Source of the DNA: Kluyvera sichuanensis
Lineage (GTDB): Bacteria; Pseudomonadota; Gammaproteobacteria; Enterobacterales; Enterobacteriaceae
Assembly (NCBI RefSeq): GCF_014218705.1
Contig: NZ_JABBJF010000002.1
Coordinates: 372,001-436,000, forward strand
DNA: 64,000 nt
Reading direction: 5' to 3'
The first letter of the stretch is position 1, and each line of letters opens with the position of its first letter. Of this stretch, positions 9,708 through 16,802 are shown piece by piece. The translations under genes and the position numbers were made by a program. The notes beneath the pieces were generated by a model. The model saw only the letters and a list, made by a program, of their open reading frames with translations, had not been told where the DNA came from and did not search any database.

Positions 9708-10634
9708 TTAGCGTTTGCGTGCCAGGAAACGACGACGCTGTTCGTCATCCATAAACGACCAGGCGATAAAGCGACTCTGCTTCTGCCCCTGCGCCATCTC
9801 TTTTTTGACGACCTTCACCGCCCCCACATCGGTCAACGCGCGGTACAGCGGCGGCAGGTTTTCGCCTTTGGATACCAGCGACGTAAACCACATCACCTGG
9901 CGAGCAAAACCTTTGCTCTCCGCGATCATCTGTTTGATAAAGGCCACTTCCCCACCTTCACACCACAGTTCCTGCTGCTGGCCGCCAAAGTTCAGCGCAT
10001 CGTCACGGTCCTGACCCAGGTTACGACGCTTACGCTCGCTACCCGCACGTGCCGCAGCCGCCGAATCATGGAACGGCGGGTTGCACAGGGTAACATCGTA
10101 CTGTTCGTTTTTGTGGATCACGCCGTTGAACATCGCCGTTGTATCTTTCTGGCGACGCAGACGGATCATGCGGTTCAGCGATGGGTTCGCGCTCAGAATT
10201 GCCTGCGCGCTGGTAAACGCCTCAGCATGCGTTTCACTGCCGGTGAAGCGCCAGCCGTATTCATGCGCGCCAATCAGCGGATAGATACAGTTCGCGCCGA
10301 CGCCGATATCCAGAATGTTGGCTCCTTTTACTACGTTACCGCTCTCATCGCTGAGCAGGTCGCCCAGGTGGTGGATATAATCCGCGCGTCCCGGTACCGG
10401 TGGGCAGAGAAAACCTTCTGGAATATCCCACTCTTTGACCGCATAGAAATGCGCCAGCAGCGCTTTGTTCAGCGTCTTCACCGCCAGCGGGTCAGCGAAG
10501 TTGATAGTCTGCTCGCCCGCCGGGCTGAGGGTAATAAAATCGCGCAGTGCGGGAACGGCCTGGCACAGCGCCTCAAGATCGTAGCGACTATGATGACGGT
10601 TACGCGGGTGTAAACCCGGTTTTTGGGTACTCAT
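9708..10634 (-). CDS. rlmF: RlmF, 23S rRNA adenine-1618 N6-methyltransferase
   Basis: 308 residues, equal to E. coli RlmF (YbiN). SAM-binding motif I is [16 protein letters not shown] and the catalytic N6-adenine motif is LCNPPFHDS. Further family blocks are [10 protein letters not shown] and [14 protein letters not shown]. It methylates A1618 of 23S rRNA during 50S assembly. It is convergent with glnQ; E. coli has ybiO at this junction, absent here. Confidence 0.95.
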   Translation of the reverse strand: MSTQKPGLHPRNRHHSRYDLEALCQAVPALRDFITLSPAGEQTINFADPLAVKTLNKALLAHFYAVKEWDIPEGFLCPPVPGRADYIHHLGDLLSDESGNVVKGANILDIGVGANCIYPLIGAHEYGWRFTGSETHAEAFTSAQAILSANPSLNRMIRLRRQKDTTAMFNGVIHKNEQYDVTLCNPPFHDSAAAARAGSERKRRNLGQDRDDALNFGGQQQELWCEGGEVAFIKQMIAESKGFARQVMWFTSLVSKGENLPPLYRALTDVGAVKVVKKEMAQGQKQSRFIAWSFMDDEQRRRFLARKR

Positions 10635-10730
10635 GACTTTCTCCTGTCGTAATGCGGCGTAAGATACCCGTTGACGACGGTGCGGTAAATAAGGGAGTCT
10701 GGATTCCTGCTTCTAAATAACAGGTGCGCT

Positions 10731-11351
10731 ATGTATTTTTATGAGCCTTCCCACGGACATGGGCTGCCCCACGACCCGCTCAACGCCATCGTCGGGCCAC
10801 GACCTATCGGCTGGATTTCCTCCGTCGACCCGCAGGGGCGGCGCAATCTTGCGCCCTACAGTTTTTTTAACTGCTTTAACTATCGCCCACCGATCATCGG
10901 TTTCGCCAGCAGCGGCTGGAAAGATAGCGTGCAGAATATTGTCGAAACCAAAGCATTCGTCTGGAATCTGACCACGCGCGATTTAGCCATCGCCATGAAC
11001 GAAACCTCCGCTTCGCTGCCGCACGGCGAGGATGAGTTTGCCCGCGCCGGGCTCACGGCCATCGACAGCCGGTTGGTGAAAGCGCCTCGCGTGGCTGAAA
11101 GCCCGGTTAACTTCGAGTGCCGCCTGTCGCAGTGCATTCAGCTCACCGGTGCGGACGGTACCGCCGTCGAAACCTGGCTGGTGCTCGGCGAAGTGGTCGG
11201 CATTCACATTGACGAATCGCTGCTGGAAAATGGTATCTACCAAACCGCCAAAGCGCAGCCGGTGCTCCGCGCCGGTGGCCCGTCGGCCTATTACACCATT
11301 GATGAGCGTCATCGGTTTGACTTAATCCGCCCGGATGCCCGTCAGGCCTGA
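10731..11351 (+). CDS. Flavin reductase-like domain protein (orphan)
   Basis: 206 residues of the flavin reductase-like / DIM6-NTAB split-barrel family (PF01613 type). FMN-binding landmarks are NAIVGPRPIGWISS near the N-terminus, NLAPYSFFNCFNYRPPIIGF and KAFVWNL. Members bind FMN and either reduce flavin with NAD(P)H for a partner oxygenase or act on unknown substrates. It stands alone, divergent from rlmF, in the place E. coli uses for mcbA. No monooxygenase partner is nearby, so its physiological role is open. It is followed by two REP elements. Confidence 0.85.
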   Translation: MYFYEPSHGHGLPHDPLNAIVGPRPIGWISSVDPQGRRNLAPYSFFNCFNYRPPIIGFASSGWKDSVQNIVETKAFVWNLTTRDLAIAMNETSASLPHGEDEFARAGLTAIDSRLVKAPRVAESPVNFECRLSQCIQLTGADGTAVETWLVLGEVVGIHIDESLLENGIYQTAKAQPVLRAGGPSAYYTIDERHRFDLIRPDARQA

Positions 11352-11360
11352 GCAATACCT

Positions 11361-11395
11361 CCCCGGGGTCGGCGTAAACGCCTCGCCCGGGCTAC
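11361..11395. repeat. REP element (GGCG-taaa-CGCC loop type)
   Basis: CCCCGGGGTCGGCG, TAAA, then CGCCTCGCCCGGGCTAC. The outer GC-rich arms pair, and an inner GGCG/CGCC stem closes on a TAAA loop. The same unit recurs at 15687 and 35391. Confidence 0.9.
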
Positions 11396-11541
11396 GCGCT
11401 AAAGTGTTACCTATGTTTCCGGTTTGTACCGTTATAGCGCCTTGCCTATCACACTTGCGACAACATAATCCTCAACGCTGTATGGCACAAATCATCAGTT
11501 TTTCTTGTGGATAATAGCACGCAAATTTTATCGCCGAGCCG

Positions 11542-11576
11542 CCCCAGAGTCGGCGTAAACGCCTCGTTCGGGCTAT
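11542..11576. repeat. Degenerate REP element
   Basis: CCCCAGAGTCGGCG, TAAA, CGCCTCGTTCGGGCTA: the same unit as at 11361 with a few substitutions, and same orientation. Confidence 0.8.
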
Positions 11577-11700
11577 GAACCTGTCGCCCGAGAGCCCCCT
11601 CAATGTGTAATTCTTATGTATAAAAAATGAAGAAACTGTAAAGCAATGTATTTATTTTTAGCTCAATGAGTGATAAAAAGTTACGCGTTTTGATAATGCT

Positions 11701-11722
11701 TCTCACAATCATTATCAACATC
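11701..11722. promoter_or_regulatory. Probable Fur box upstream of fiu
   Basis: The reverse strand reads GATAATGAT followed by TGTGAGAA, matching the first 9 bases of the 19-bp Fur consensus exactly and the rest partly. It lies about 100 bp upstream of fiu, which is Fur-repressed in E. coli. Confidence 0.7.
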
Positions 11723-11822
11723 ATTTAAAAAACATTAAGCAACCTGCAGTGGCAAAGGGGACATGGTGTGCCCGGTTGTCATCTTAAACATCGCTTTTAA
11801 AAATTATAAGACGCTCATTGAT

Positions 11823-14105
11823 ATGGATAAAAATCGCACTACCCCGTTCAGCAGCTTTGGCTCGCTCACCTTCTTTACCGGACTGTGCATTGGCCTGACG
11901 CCTGCTGCCCAGGCTGCGGACAGTAAAGAAAAAGGCCAGGGAGATACGCTGGTTGTTGAAGCGCAAGCCCCGTCGCTATATGCCCCGACAAAATCAGCCG
12001 ATCCGAAATTCAGCCGCCCAATTGCCGACACCACGCGTACTGTGACGGTAATTTCCGAGCAGGTCCTTAAAGATCAGGGTGCAACTAACCTGACCGACGC
12101 GCTGAAAAACGTGCCAGGTGTGGGCGCATTCTTTGCGGGTGAAAACGGCAGTTCATCGACTGGCGATACCATCTATATGCGCGGTGCAGATACGTCGAAC
12201 AGTATCTACATCGACGGCATTCGTGATATCGGCAGCGTGACGCGTGACACCTTCAACACCGAACAGGTAGAAGTGATTAAAGGCCCGTCTGGTTCAGACT
12301 ATGGCCGCAGCGCGCCGACGGGCTCGATCAACATGATCAGCAAGCAACCGCGCCTGGACTCTGGTATCGATGCTTCAGCAAGCGTAGGCAGCGCATGGTA
12401 TCGCCGTGGCGCACTGGATCTGAACGAAGCCATCGGCGACACCACCGCCGTGCGCTTAAACCTGATGGGGGAAAAAACCCACGACGCCGGGCGTGATAAC
12501 GTGAAAAACGAGCGCTACGGCGTTGCCCCTTCCATCGCCTTTGGTCTCGGGACGCAAAACCGTCTGTACCTGAACTATCTGCACGTTACCCAGCACAACA
12601 CGCCGGATGGCGGTGTGCCAACCGTGGGTCTGCCGGGCTACTCCGCGCCAAATGCGGCGACATCGGCGCTCAATAGCTCGGGCAAGGTCGATACGCACAA
12701 CTTCTACGGCACCAACTCAGACTACGACGACTCCACTACCGATACGGTGACGATGCGTTTTGAACATGATTTCAACGACACCACCACCCTCCGCAACACC
12801 ACCCGCTGGTCGCAAATTAAGCAGGACTATCTGATGACGGCGGTGATGGGTGGGCCAACTAACATCGTTCAACCGAACCCTAACGATGTCGGTACCTGGA
12901 CCTGGACGCGCAACGTCAACACCAAAGACGTGAGCAACAAGATCCTGACCAACCAGACCAACCTGACCTCGAAGTTCTACACCGGCGCTATCGGCCACGA
13001 TATCAGCACTGGCGTTGAGTTTACCCACGAGCAGCAGACCAACTACGGCGTCTATCCGATGACCGCCCCGGCGGTGAATCTGTATAACCCGAACAGTAAC
13101 GTCAACATCGGCAACCTGAGTCGTAGCGGCGCTAACGCTAACGGCCAGACCGATACCTTTGGCGTCTACGCCTTCGACACGCTGCAAATTACCCGTGATT
13201 TCGAACTGAACGGCGGCATTCGCCTGGATAGCTATCACACCGAATATGACAGCGCCTCACTGTGTGGCGGTACGGGACGTGGCGCGGTTGCTTGCCCAGC
13301 GGGCGTTGCCAAAAATACGCCGGTTACCACCGTCGATGCGACCAAATCCGGTAATCTGGTCAACTGGAAAGCGGGGGCGCTGTATCACCTGACGCAGAAC
13401 GGCAACGTCTACGTCAACTATGCCATCTCCCAGCAGCCTCCGGGCGGCAGCAACTTCGCGCTGGCTGCTGGCGGCACGGGTAACAACGCCAACCGTACCG
13501 ACTTTAAGCCGCAGAAAGCCAAAACCAGCGAGGCGGGCACCAAGTGGGAGTTACTGGATAAACGCCTGCTGCTGTCGGCAGCCCTGTTCCGCACCGATAT
13601 TGAAAATGATGTTGAAGCCAACGACGACGGCACCTATTCGCAGTACGGCACCAAGCGCGTAGAAGGCTATGAGATCTCCGTTGCTGGCAACATCACCCCA
13701 GAATGGCAGGTCATTGGCGGCTTTACGCAGCAGCGCGCAACCGTCCAGCAGGGTGCCGATGTCGCGCAGGACGGTTCATCTTCGCTGCCGTACACGCCGG
13801 AGCATGCGTTCACCCTGTGGAGCCAATATCAGGCAACCGATGCCATTTCCGTCGGCGCGGGCGCACGCTATATTGGTAGCATGCACCGCGGCAAAGACGG
13901 TGCCGTCGGCACGCCAGACTCCACCGACAGCTACTGGGTTGCCGATGCCAAGATTGGCTATCGCGTAAACAGCACGCTCGACCTGCAGTTGAACGCCTAC
14001 AACCTGTTTGATACCAACTATGTTGCCTCGATTAACAAGAGCGGCTATCGCTATCATCCGGGCGAGCCAAGAACCTTCGTGTTAACGGCTAACGTACACT
14101 TCTAA
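11823..14105 (+). CDS. fiu: Fiu, catecholate siderophore TonB-dependent receptor
   Basis: 760 residues from the ATG at 11823, the E. coli Fiu length. A signal peptide ends in AAQA-ADSK, followed by a TonB box (DTLVVEAQ), a plug domain (TNLTDALKNVPGVGAFFAG, IYIDGIRDIGSV, VEVIKGPSGSDYGRS) and a 22-strand barrel ending in FVLTANVHF. It imports iron as catechol siderophore breakdown products. An in-frame ATG at 11763 follows a better AAGGGGA Shine-Dalgarno and would add 20 residues to the signal peptide, so the true start is not certain. It is linked to ybiX through a terminator-like hairpin. Confidence 0.95.
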   Translation: MDKNRTTPFSSFGSLTFFTGLCIGLTPAAQAADSKEKGQGDTLVVEAQAPSLYAPTKSADPKFSRPIADTTRTVTVISEQVLKDQGATNLTDALKNVPGVGAFFAGENGSSSTGDTIYMRGADTSNSIYIDGIRDIGSVTRDTFNTEQVEVIKGPSGSDYGRSAPTGSINMISKQPRLDSGIDASASVGSAWYRRGALDLNEAIGDTTAVRLNLMGEKTHDAGRDNVKNERYGVAPSIAFGLGTQNRLYLNYLHVTQHNTPDGGVPTVGLPGYSAPNAATSALNSSGKVDTHNFYGTNSDYDDSTTDTVTMRFEHDFNDTTTLRNTTRWSQIKQDYLMTAVMGGPTNIVQPNPNDVGTWTWTRNVNTKDVSNKILTNQTNLTSKFYTGAIGHDISTGVEFTHEQQTNYGVYPMTAPAVNLYNPNSNVNIGNLSRSGANANGQTDTFGVYAFDTLQITRDFELNGGIRLDSYHTEYDSASLCGGTGRGAVACPAGVAKNTPVTTVDATKSGNLVNWKAGALYHLTQNGNVYVNYAISQQPPGGSNFALAAGGTGNNANRTDFKPQKAKTSEAGTKWELLDKRLLLSAALFRTDIENDVEANDDGTYSQYGTKRVEGYEISVAGNITPEWQVIGGFTQQRATVQQGADVAQDGSSSLPYTPEHAFTLWSQYQATDAISVGAGARYIGSMHRGKDGAVGTPDSTDSYWVADAKIGYRVNSTLDLQLNAYNLFDTNYVASINKSGYRYHPGEPRTFVLTANVHF

Positions 14106-14113
14106 GTATCATC

Positions 14114-14138
14114 GTGGGGCGCAAGCCCCACTTTTTTT
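14114..14138 (+). terminator. Terminator/attenuator between fiu and ybiX
   Basis: GTGGGGC-gcaa-GCCCCAC followed by seven T, starting 8 bp after the fiu stop and ending 14 bp before the ybiX ATG. The ybiX Shine-Dalgarno (AAGGAGA) directly follows the T-run, so ybiX expression probably depends on read-through. Confidence 0.88.
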
Positions 14139-14152
14139 AAGGAGAGATTCCC

Positions 14153-14830
14153 ATGATGTACCGCATTCCTGGCGTGTTGAACGCTGACGAGGTTCGCCTG
14201 CTTGTTGAAGAGTTGGACCAGGCGGAGTGGGTAGACGGTCGAGCGACCGTCGGCGCGCAGGGGGCGCAGGTTAAGCAAAATCAGCAGGTCGACACTCGCA
14301 GCGAACGCTATGTCCGCCTGCAGGCGAAAGTGCTGGAGGCGGTGAATCGCCACTCGCTGTTCTTTGCCGCAGCGCTGCCCAAAACGATCTCCAGCCCGTT
14401 GTTCAACCGCTATCAGCAGCAGGAGACCTACGGTTTTCACGTCGATGGCGCGGTACGCCAGCATCCGCAAAGCGGCTGGATGCGCACCGACCTCTCGGCC
14501 ACGCTGTTTTTGTCCGCCCCAGAGAGCTATGAGGGCGGCGAACTGACCATTAACGATACCAACGGCCAGCACGCGGTGAAGCTTCCGGCGGGCGATTTGG
14601 TGCTCTACCCTTCCAGCAGCCTGCACTGCGTCACGCCGGTGACCTCAGGCGTCCGCATTGCCTCCTTTATGTGGATTCAGTCAATGATTCGCGATGACAA
14701 ACGTCGCGCCATGCTGTTTGAGCTTGATGGCAATATTCAGTCTTTAAAACGTCGTTACGGTGAGTCGGACGAGGCGCTTTCGCTGCTTAATCTCTACCAT
14801 AACCTGCTGCGGGAATGGTCGGAAATTTAG
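14153..14830 (+). CDS. ybiX: YbiX, PiuC-type Fe(II)/2-oxoglutarate-dependent hydroxylase
   Basis: 225 residues, as in E. coli YbiX. It is a PKHD-type double-stranded beta-helix enzyme. Iron ligands are the HVDG pair and the distal His in SSLHCVTPV; the 2-oxoglutarate Arg is likely in SGVRIASF. It ends [13 protein letters not shown], highly conserved in E. coli. The substrate is unknown; the constant linkage to fiu/piuA suggests a role in siderophore or iron metabolism. Fur control through the fiu promoter is inferred. Confidence 0.93.
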   Translation: MMYRIPGVLNADEVRLLVEELDQAEWVDGRATVGAQGAQVKQNQQVDTRSERYVRLQAKVLEAVNRHSLFFAAALPKTISSPLFNRYQQQETYGFHVDGAVRQHPQSGWMRTDLSATLFLSAPESYEGGELTINDTNGQHAVKLPAGDLVLYPSSSLHCVTPVTSGVRIASFMWIQSMIRDDKRRAMLFELDGNIQSLKRRYGESDEALSLLNLYHNLLREWSEI

Positions 14831-15294
14831 CCCAAAATATTTCTCAAATTTTATGATGGAGATAAACGGGATCAGCGGATGATACGGCTATCAGTGGCTA
14901 TCAACGGTAAACCGCTCCATCAAAAAACAAACTCATGACAAAAGTTTACGTCTAATTCATTTATTGGAATATAATGCTAATTAAAGGCGATTAACCCAGC
15001 CCTGGTGACAAATCTATACCTGAATATACAGAGCAATCGGTTATCTTTACGAGCACGCTTTTTGGCAAATAAAGTGGCAAATTGTGCGCTAGATCGCGCT
15101 CTTACCGCTAGACTCTCCGCAAACACATTCATTTCATGAATATTTTATTAATAATCAATACATTAATAATCATTCAATTTTTTTGAGCATGGACATCAAT
15201 TCTCTTCGATTTATTCCGTCGAAAAAAAACGTGATACTTCTCACATCGACGGAAACAACGTCATCCGAACAACATCACCTGCGAGAGATTAATG
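14831..15294. other. ybiX-ybiJ intergenic region
   Basis: 464 bp, AT-rich, with no recognisable gene; E. coli ybiI (DksA-type zinc finger) is absent. It holds a GATGGAG...CTCCATC inverted repeat (about 14862-14922) with two direct GGCTATCA copies, a direct repeat ATTAATAATCA at 15147 and 15162, and a CRP-like palindrome nested in a larger inverted repeat (15214-15254) ahead of ybiJ. Confidence 0.65.
15214..15254. promoter_or_regulatory. Nested inverted repeat with CRP-like core upstream of ybiJ
   Basis: Outer arms TTCCGTCGA (15214-15222) and TCGACGGAA (15246-15254) enclose CGTGA-N6-TCACA (15230-15245), which fits the CRP consensus in arms and spacing. The element ends 40 bp before the ybiJ ATG. 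It could be a DNA operator or a 5' UTR hairpin. Confidence 0.5.
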
Positions 15295-15555
15295 ATGAAA
15301 ACGATTAAATATGCTGTTGCTGCTATTGCCCTTTCTACCCTGTCTTTCGGTGCTTTCGCTGCACAACCGGTCACTCAGGAACAAGCGCAAAAAATGAATG
15401 AAATTGGTGTGGTATCTGCGAACGGTGCAAGCACGCTGGATGGTCTGGAAGCAAAACTGGCTCAGAAAGCTGCTGACGCTGGCGCATCCGGTTACAGCAT
15501 CACCTCCGCTAACACCAACAACAAAGTTAGCGGCACCGCGGTTATCTACAAATAA
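15295..15555 (+). CDS. ybiJ: YbiJ, DUF1471 (YhcN/BhsA/McbA family) periplasmic protein
   Basis: 86 residues, the E. coli YbiJ length. The signal peptide MKTIKYAVAAIALSTLSFGA is identical to E. coli as I recall it, and the mature protein starts AAQPVTQ. The DUF1471 core is IGVVSANGAST...LAQKAADAGASGYSIT and the family ending is GTAVIYK. Paralogues respond to stress, metals and biofilm growth; the molecular role of YbiJ is unknown. An ATG one codon upstream (15292) is possible; 15295 gives the family start. Confidence 0.92.
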   Translation: MKTIKYAVAAIALSTLSFGAFAAQPVTQEQAQKMNEIGVVSANGASTLDGLEAKLAQKAADAGASGYSITSANTNNKVSGTAVIYK

Positions 15556-15571
15556 CCAACCGATGTAATAC

Positions 15572-15595
15572 CCCGTGAGCCTGACCTCTCACGGG
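15572..15595 (+). terminator. Hairpin after ybiJ
   Basis: CCCGTGAG (15572-15579) pairs with CTCACGGG (15588-15595), 8-nt loop, beginning 17 bp after the ybiJ stop. Little T-run follows, so the stronger terminator at 15634 probably completes termination. Confidence 0.6.
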
Positions 15596-15633
15596 TGCTC
15601 CAACCCTCATTGAACTTGTTGATACCCTTGTTT

Positions 15634-15661
15634 GCCCGGCTGCCACGCCGGGCTTTTTTTT
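15634..15661 (+). terminator. Rho-independent terminator downstream of ybiJ
   Basis: GCCCGGC-tgccac-GCCGGGC followed by eight T. Confidence 0.93.
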
Positions 15662-15686
15662 GCGTGGAATTTGAGAATGGTGATTT

Positions 15687-15754
15687 CCCGGGGTCGGCGT
15701 AAACGCCTCGCCCGGGCTACATTACCCGTCCGGGCGAACACTGTGCCCCTGGGA
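15687..15754. repeat. BIME: two inverted REP units
   Basis: Unit 1 (15687-15720) is CCCGGGGTCGGCG-taaa-CGCCTCGCCCGGGCTAC. Unit 2 (15726-15754), in the opposite orientation, is degenerate: CCGTCCGGGCGAACAC then TGTGCCCCTGGGA. They lie between convergent ybiJ and trpD2. Confidence 0.85.
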
Positions 15755-15766
15755 AAGCACTACGGC

Positions 15767-16735
15767 TCAATACGACTGCGCCACTCGCGCCAGCCCGTCT
15801 TCAATACTCTGCACTTCACCCGTCGCCAGCAGGCAGCACGCGAGCTGAATTTTCAGCGAATGCGGCACCGGCTCAACGCCCGCCACACAGCGTTCAATCC
15901 ATTGAGCGGTGATTTCAGGATCTTTGCTCGACGGGAGCACCACTTCCGTCTCCGGCTGCTCGCTCTGACGTTCATTGACCACTCGCGCCCCCTCCGCATC
16001 AATCAGCGTAATCTGCGGACAACGCTGTGGGTTGGCGTACACCTCACCTTCCGTCCCATGCATCAGCAGGCTGCGCCCACCGATATCGGCAAAGAATTTC
16101 GCCACCTTGCCTACATATTCGGGATGCGACACGCTGGACAGTCGCAGCGCGGCATTCTCTTCAAACGGCGTGGCAAGCTTCGCCAGCGTATGGGCACTGT
16201 TGCGCACGCCAAGCTGCCAGCGGAAATTCAGCTGCCGTTCCAGCGGCGGGCACAGCGCGCCAACCGGAATATAGACCGGCTGATGGCCTTCGAGCTTTGC
16301 CTGCGCCTGACCGGCGTGACGGGTAGGCTCAATGCCCATCAGGGCGAAAATAGTTTCTGTAATGACCCGGGTCGGGTCTTCGCTCACGCCGTGCACCACC
16401 ACCGGGAAGCCCAGCTTGTGCAACAGCATCGCCAGCAGCGGCGTCAGGTTGGCCTGCTTACGCGCACCGTTATAGCTCGGAATGACGATAGGCATGGGTT
16501 TGCCTGCTGGCGGCGTTAAGCGCAACGTCTTTTGCTGCATCGCGTCGTAGAAGCCAAGCATCTCCGCTTCGCCTTCGCCCTTAATACGCATGGAGAGCAA
16601 AATCGCACCCATTTCCAGGTCCGGCACGTCACCATCCAGCATGTGGCTATACAGGCCGCGCGCGGTCTCCTGGTCCAGGTCACGAGCGTGATTTTTACCG
16701 CGCCCGATCTCTTTGATGATTTTGCGATAATCCAT
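15767..16735 (-). CDS. ybiB: TrpD2 (YbiB), nucleic-acid-binding trpD-like protein
   Basis: 322 residues; E. coli YbiB has 320. It has the anthranilate phosphoribosyltransferase fold (MDYRKIIKEIGRGKNHARDL, PIVIPSYNGARKQANLTPLL, GVRNSAHTLAKLATPF) but lacks the PRPP-binding consensus. The E. coli protein binds DNA and RNA without sequence preference and is SOS-linked through dinG. Here too it follows dinG on the same strand after 62 bp. Its C-terminus is less conserved than the core. Confidence 0.93.
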   Translation of the reverse strand: MDYRKIIKEIGRGKNHARDLDQETARGLYSHMLDGDVPDLEMGAILLSMRIKGEGEAEMLGFYDAMQQKTLRLTPPAGKPMPIVIPSYNGARKQANLTPLLAMLLHKLGFPVVVHGVSEDPTRVITETIFALMGIEPTRHAGQAQAKLEGHQPVYIPVGALCPPLERQLNFRWQLGVRNSAHTLAKLATPFEENAALRLSSVSHPEYVGKVAKFFADIGGRSLLMHGTEGEVYANPQRCPQITLIDAEGARVVNERQSEQPETEVVLPSSKDPEITAQWIERCVAGVEPVPHSLKIQLACCLLATGEVQSIEDGLARVAQSY

Positions 16736-16760
16736 GTGCTGCTCCTTTTACATGCTCATT

Positions 16761-16802
16761 CGGCGGCTTCGTCCCGACGGCACAACGCTCGACCGGGCTA
16801 CC
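16761..16802. repeat. REP-like element overlapping the dinG stop codon
   Basis: Reverse strand reads GTAGCCCGGTCGAGCG then TTGTGCCGTCGGGACGAAGC, matching the REP head (GTAGCCCGG) with a degenerate tail. The TAG of the head is the dinG stop codon (16798-16800). Confidence 0.55.

Larger units (their letters stand above)
11352..11822. other. Intergenic region before fiu
   Basis: 471 bp holding two REP elements (11361-11395, 11542-11576), then an AT-rich promoter region with a Fur-type site. I see no coding frame with conserved features; the E. coli gene mcbA is absent. Confidence 0.7.

Noticed and set aside
11763-11822. Upstream ATG of fiu as the certain start
   Set aside because: It has the better Shine-Dalgarno but gives an atypically long signal peptide; the 760-residue form fits E. 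coli. Left as an alternative.
14862-14922. GATGGAG...CTCCATC repeat as an attachment site or IS remnant
   Set aside because: No integrase, transposase or target duplication nearby; arms are only 7 bp with a long spacer, which can occur by chance.
15601-15700. CRISPR-like repetition around the REP units
   Set aside because: Units are paired palindromes scattered singly across the window, not regularly spaced direct repeats, and no cas genes are present.
15632-16519. 295-codon forward open frame
   Set aside because: It begins in the ybiJ terminator/BIME and runs antisense to trpD2, which matches its family along its length.
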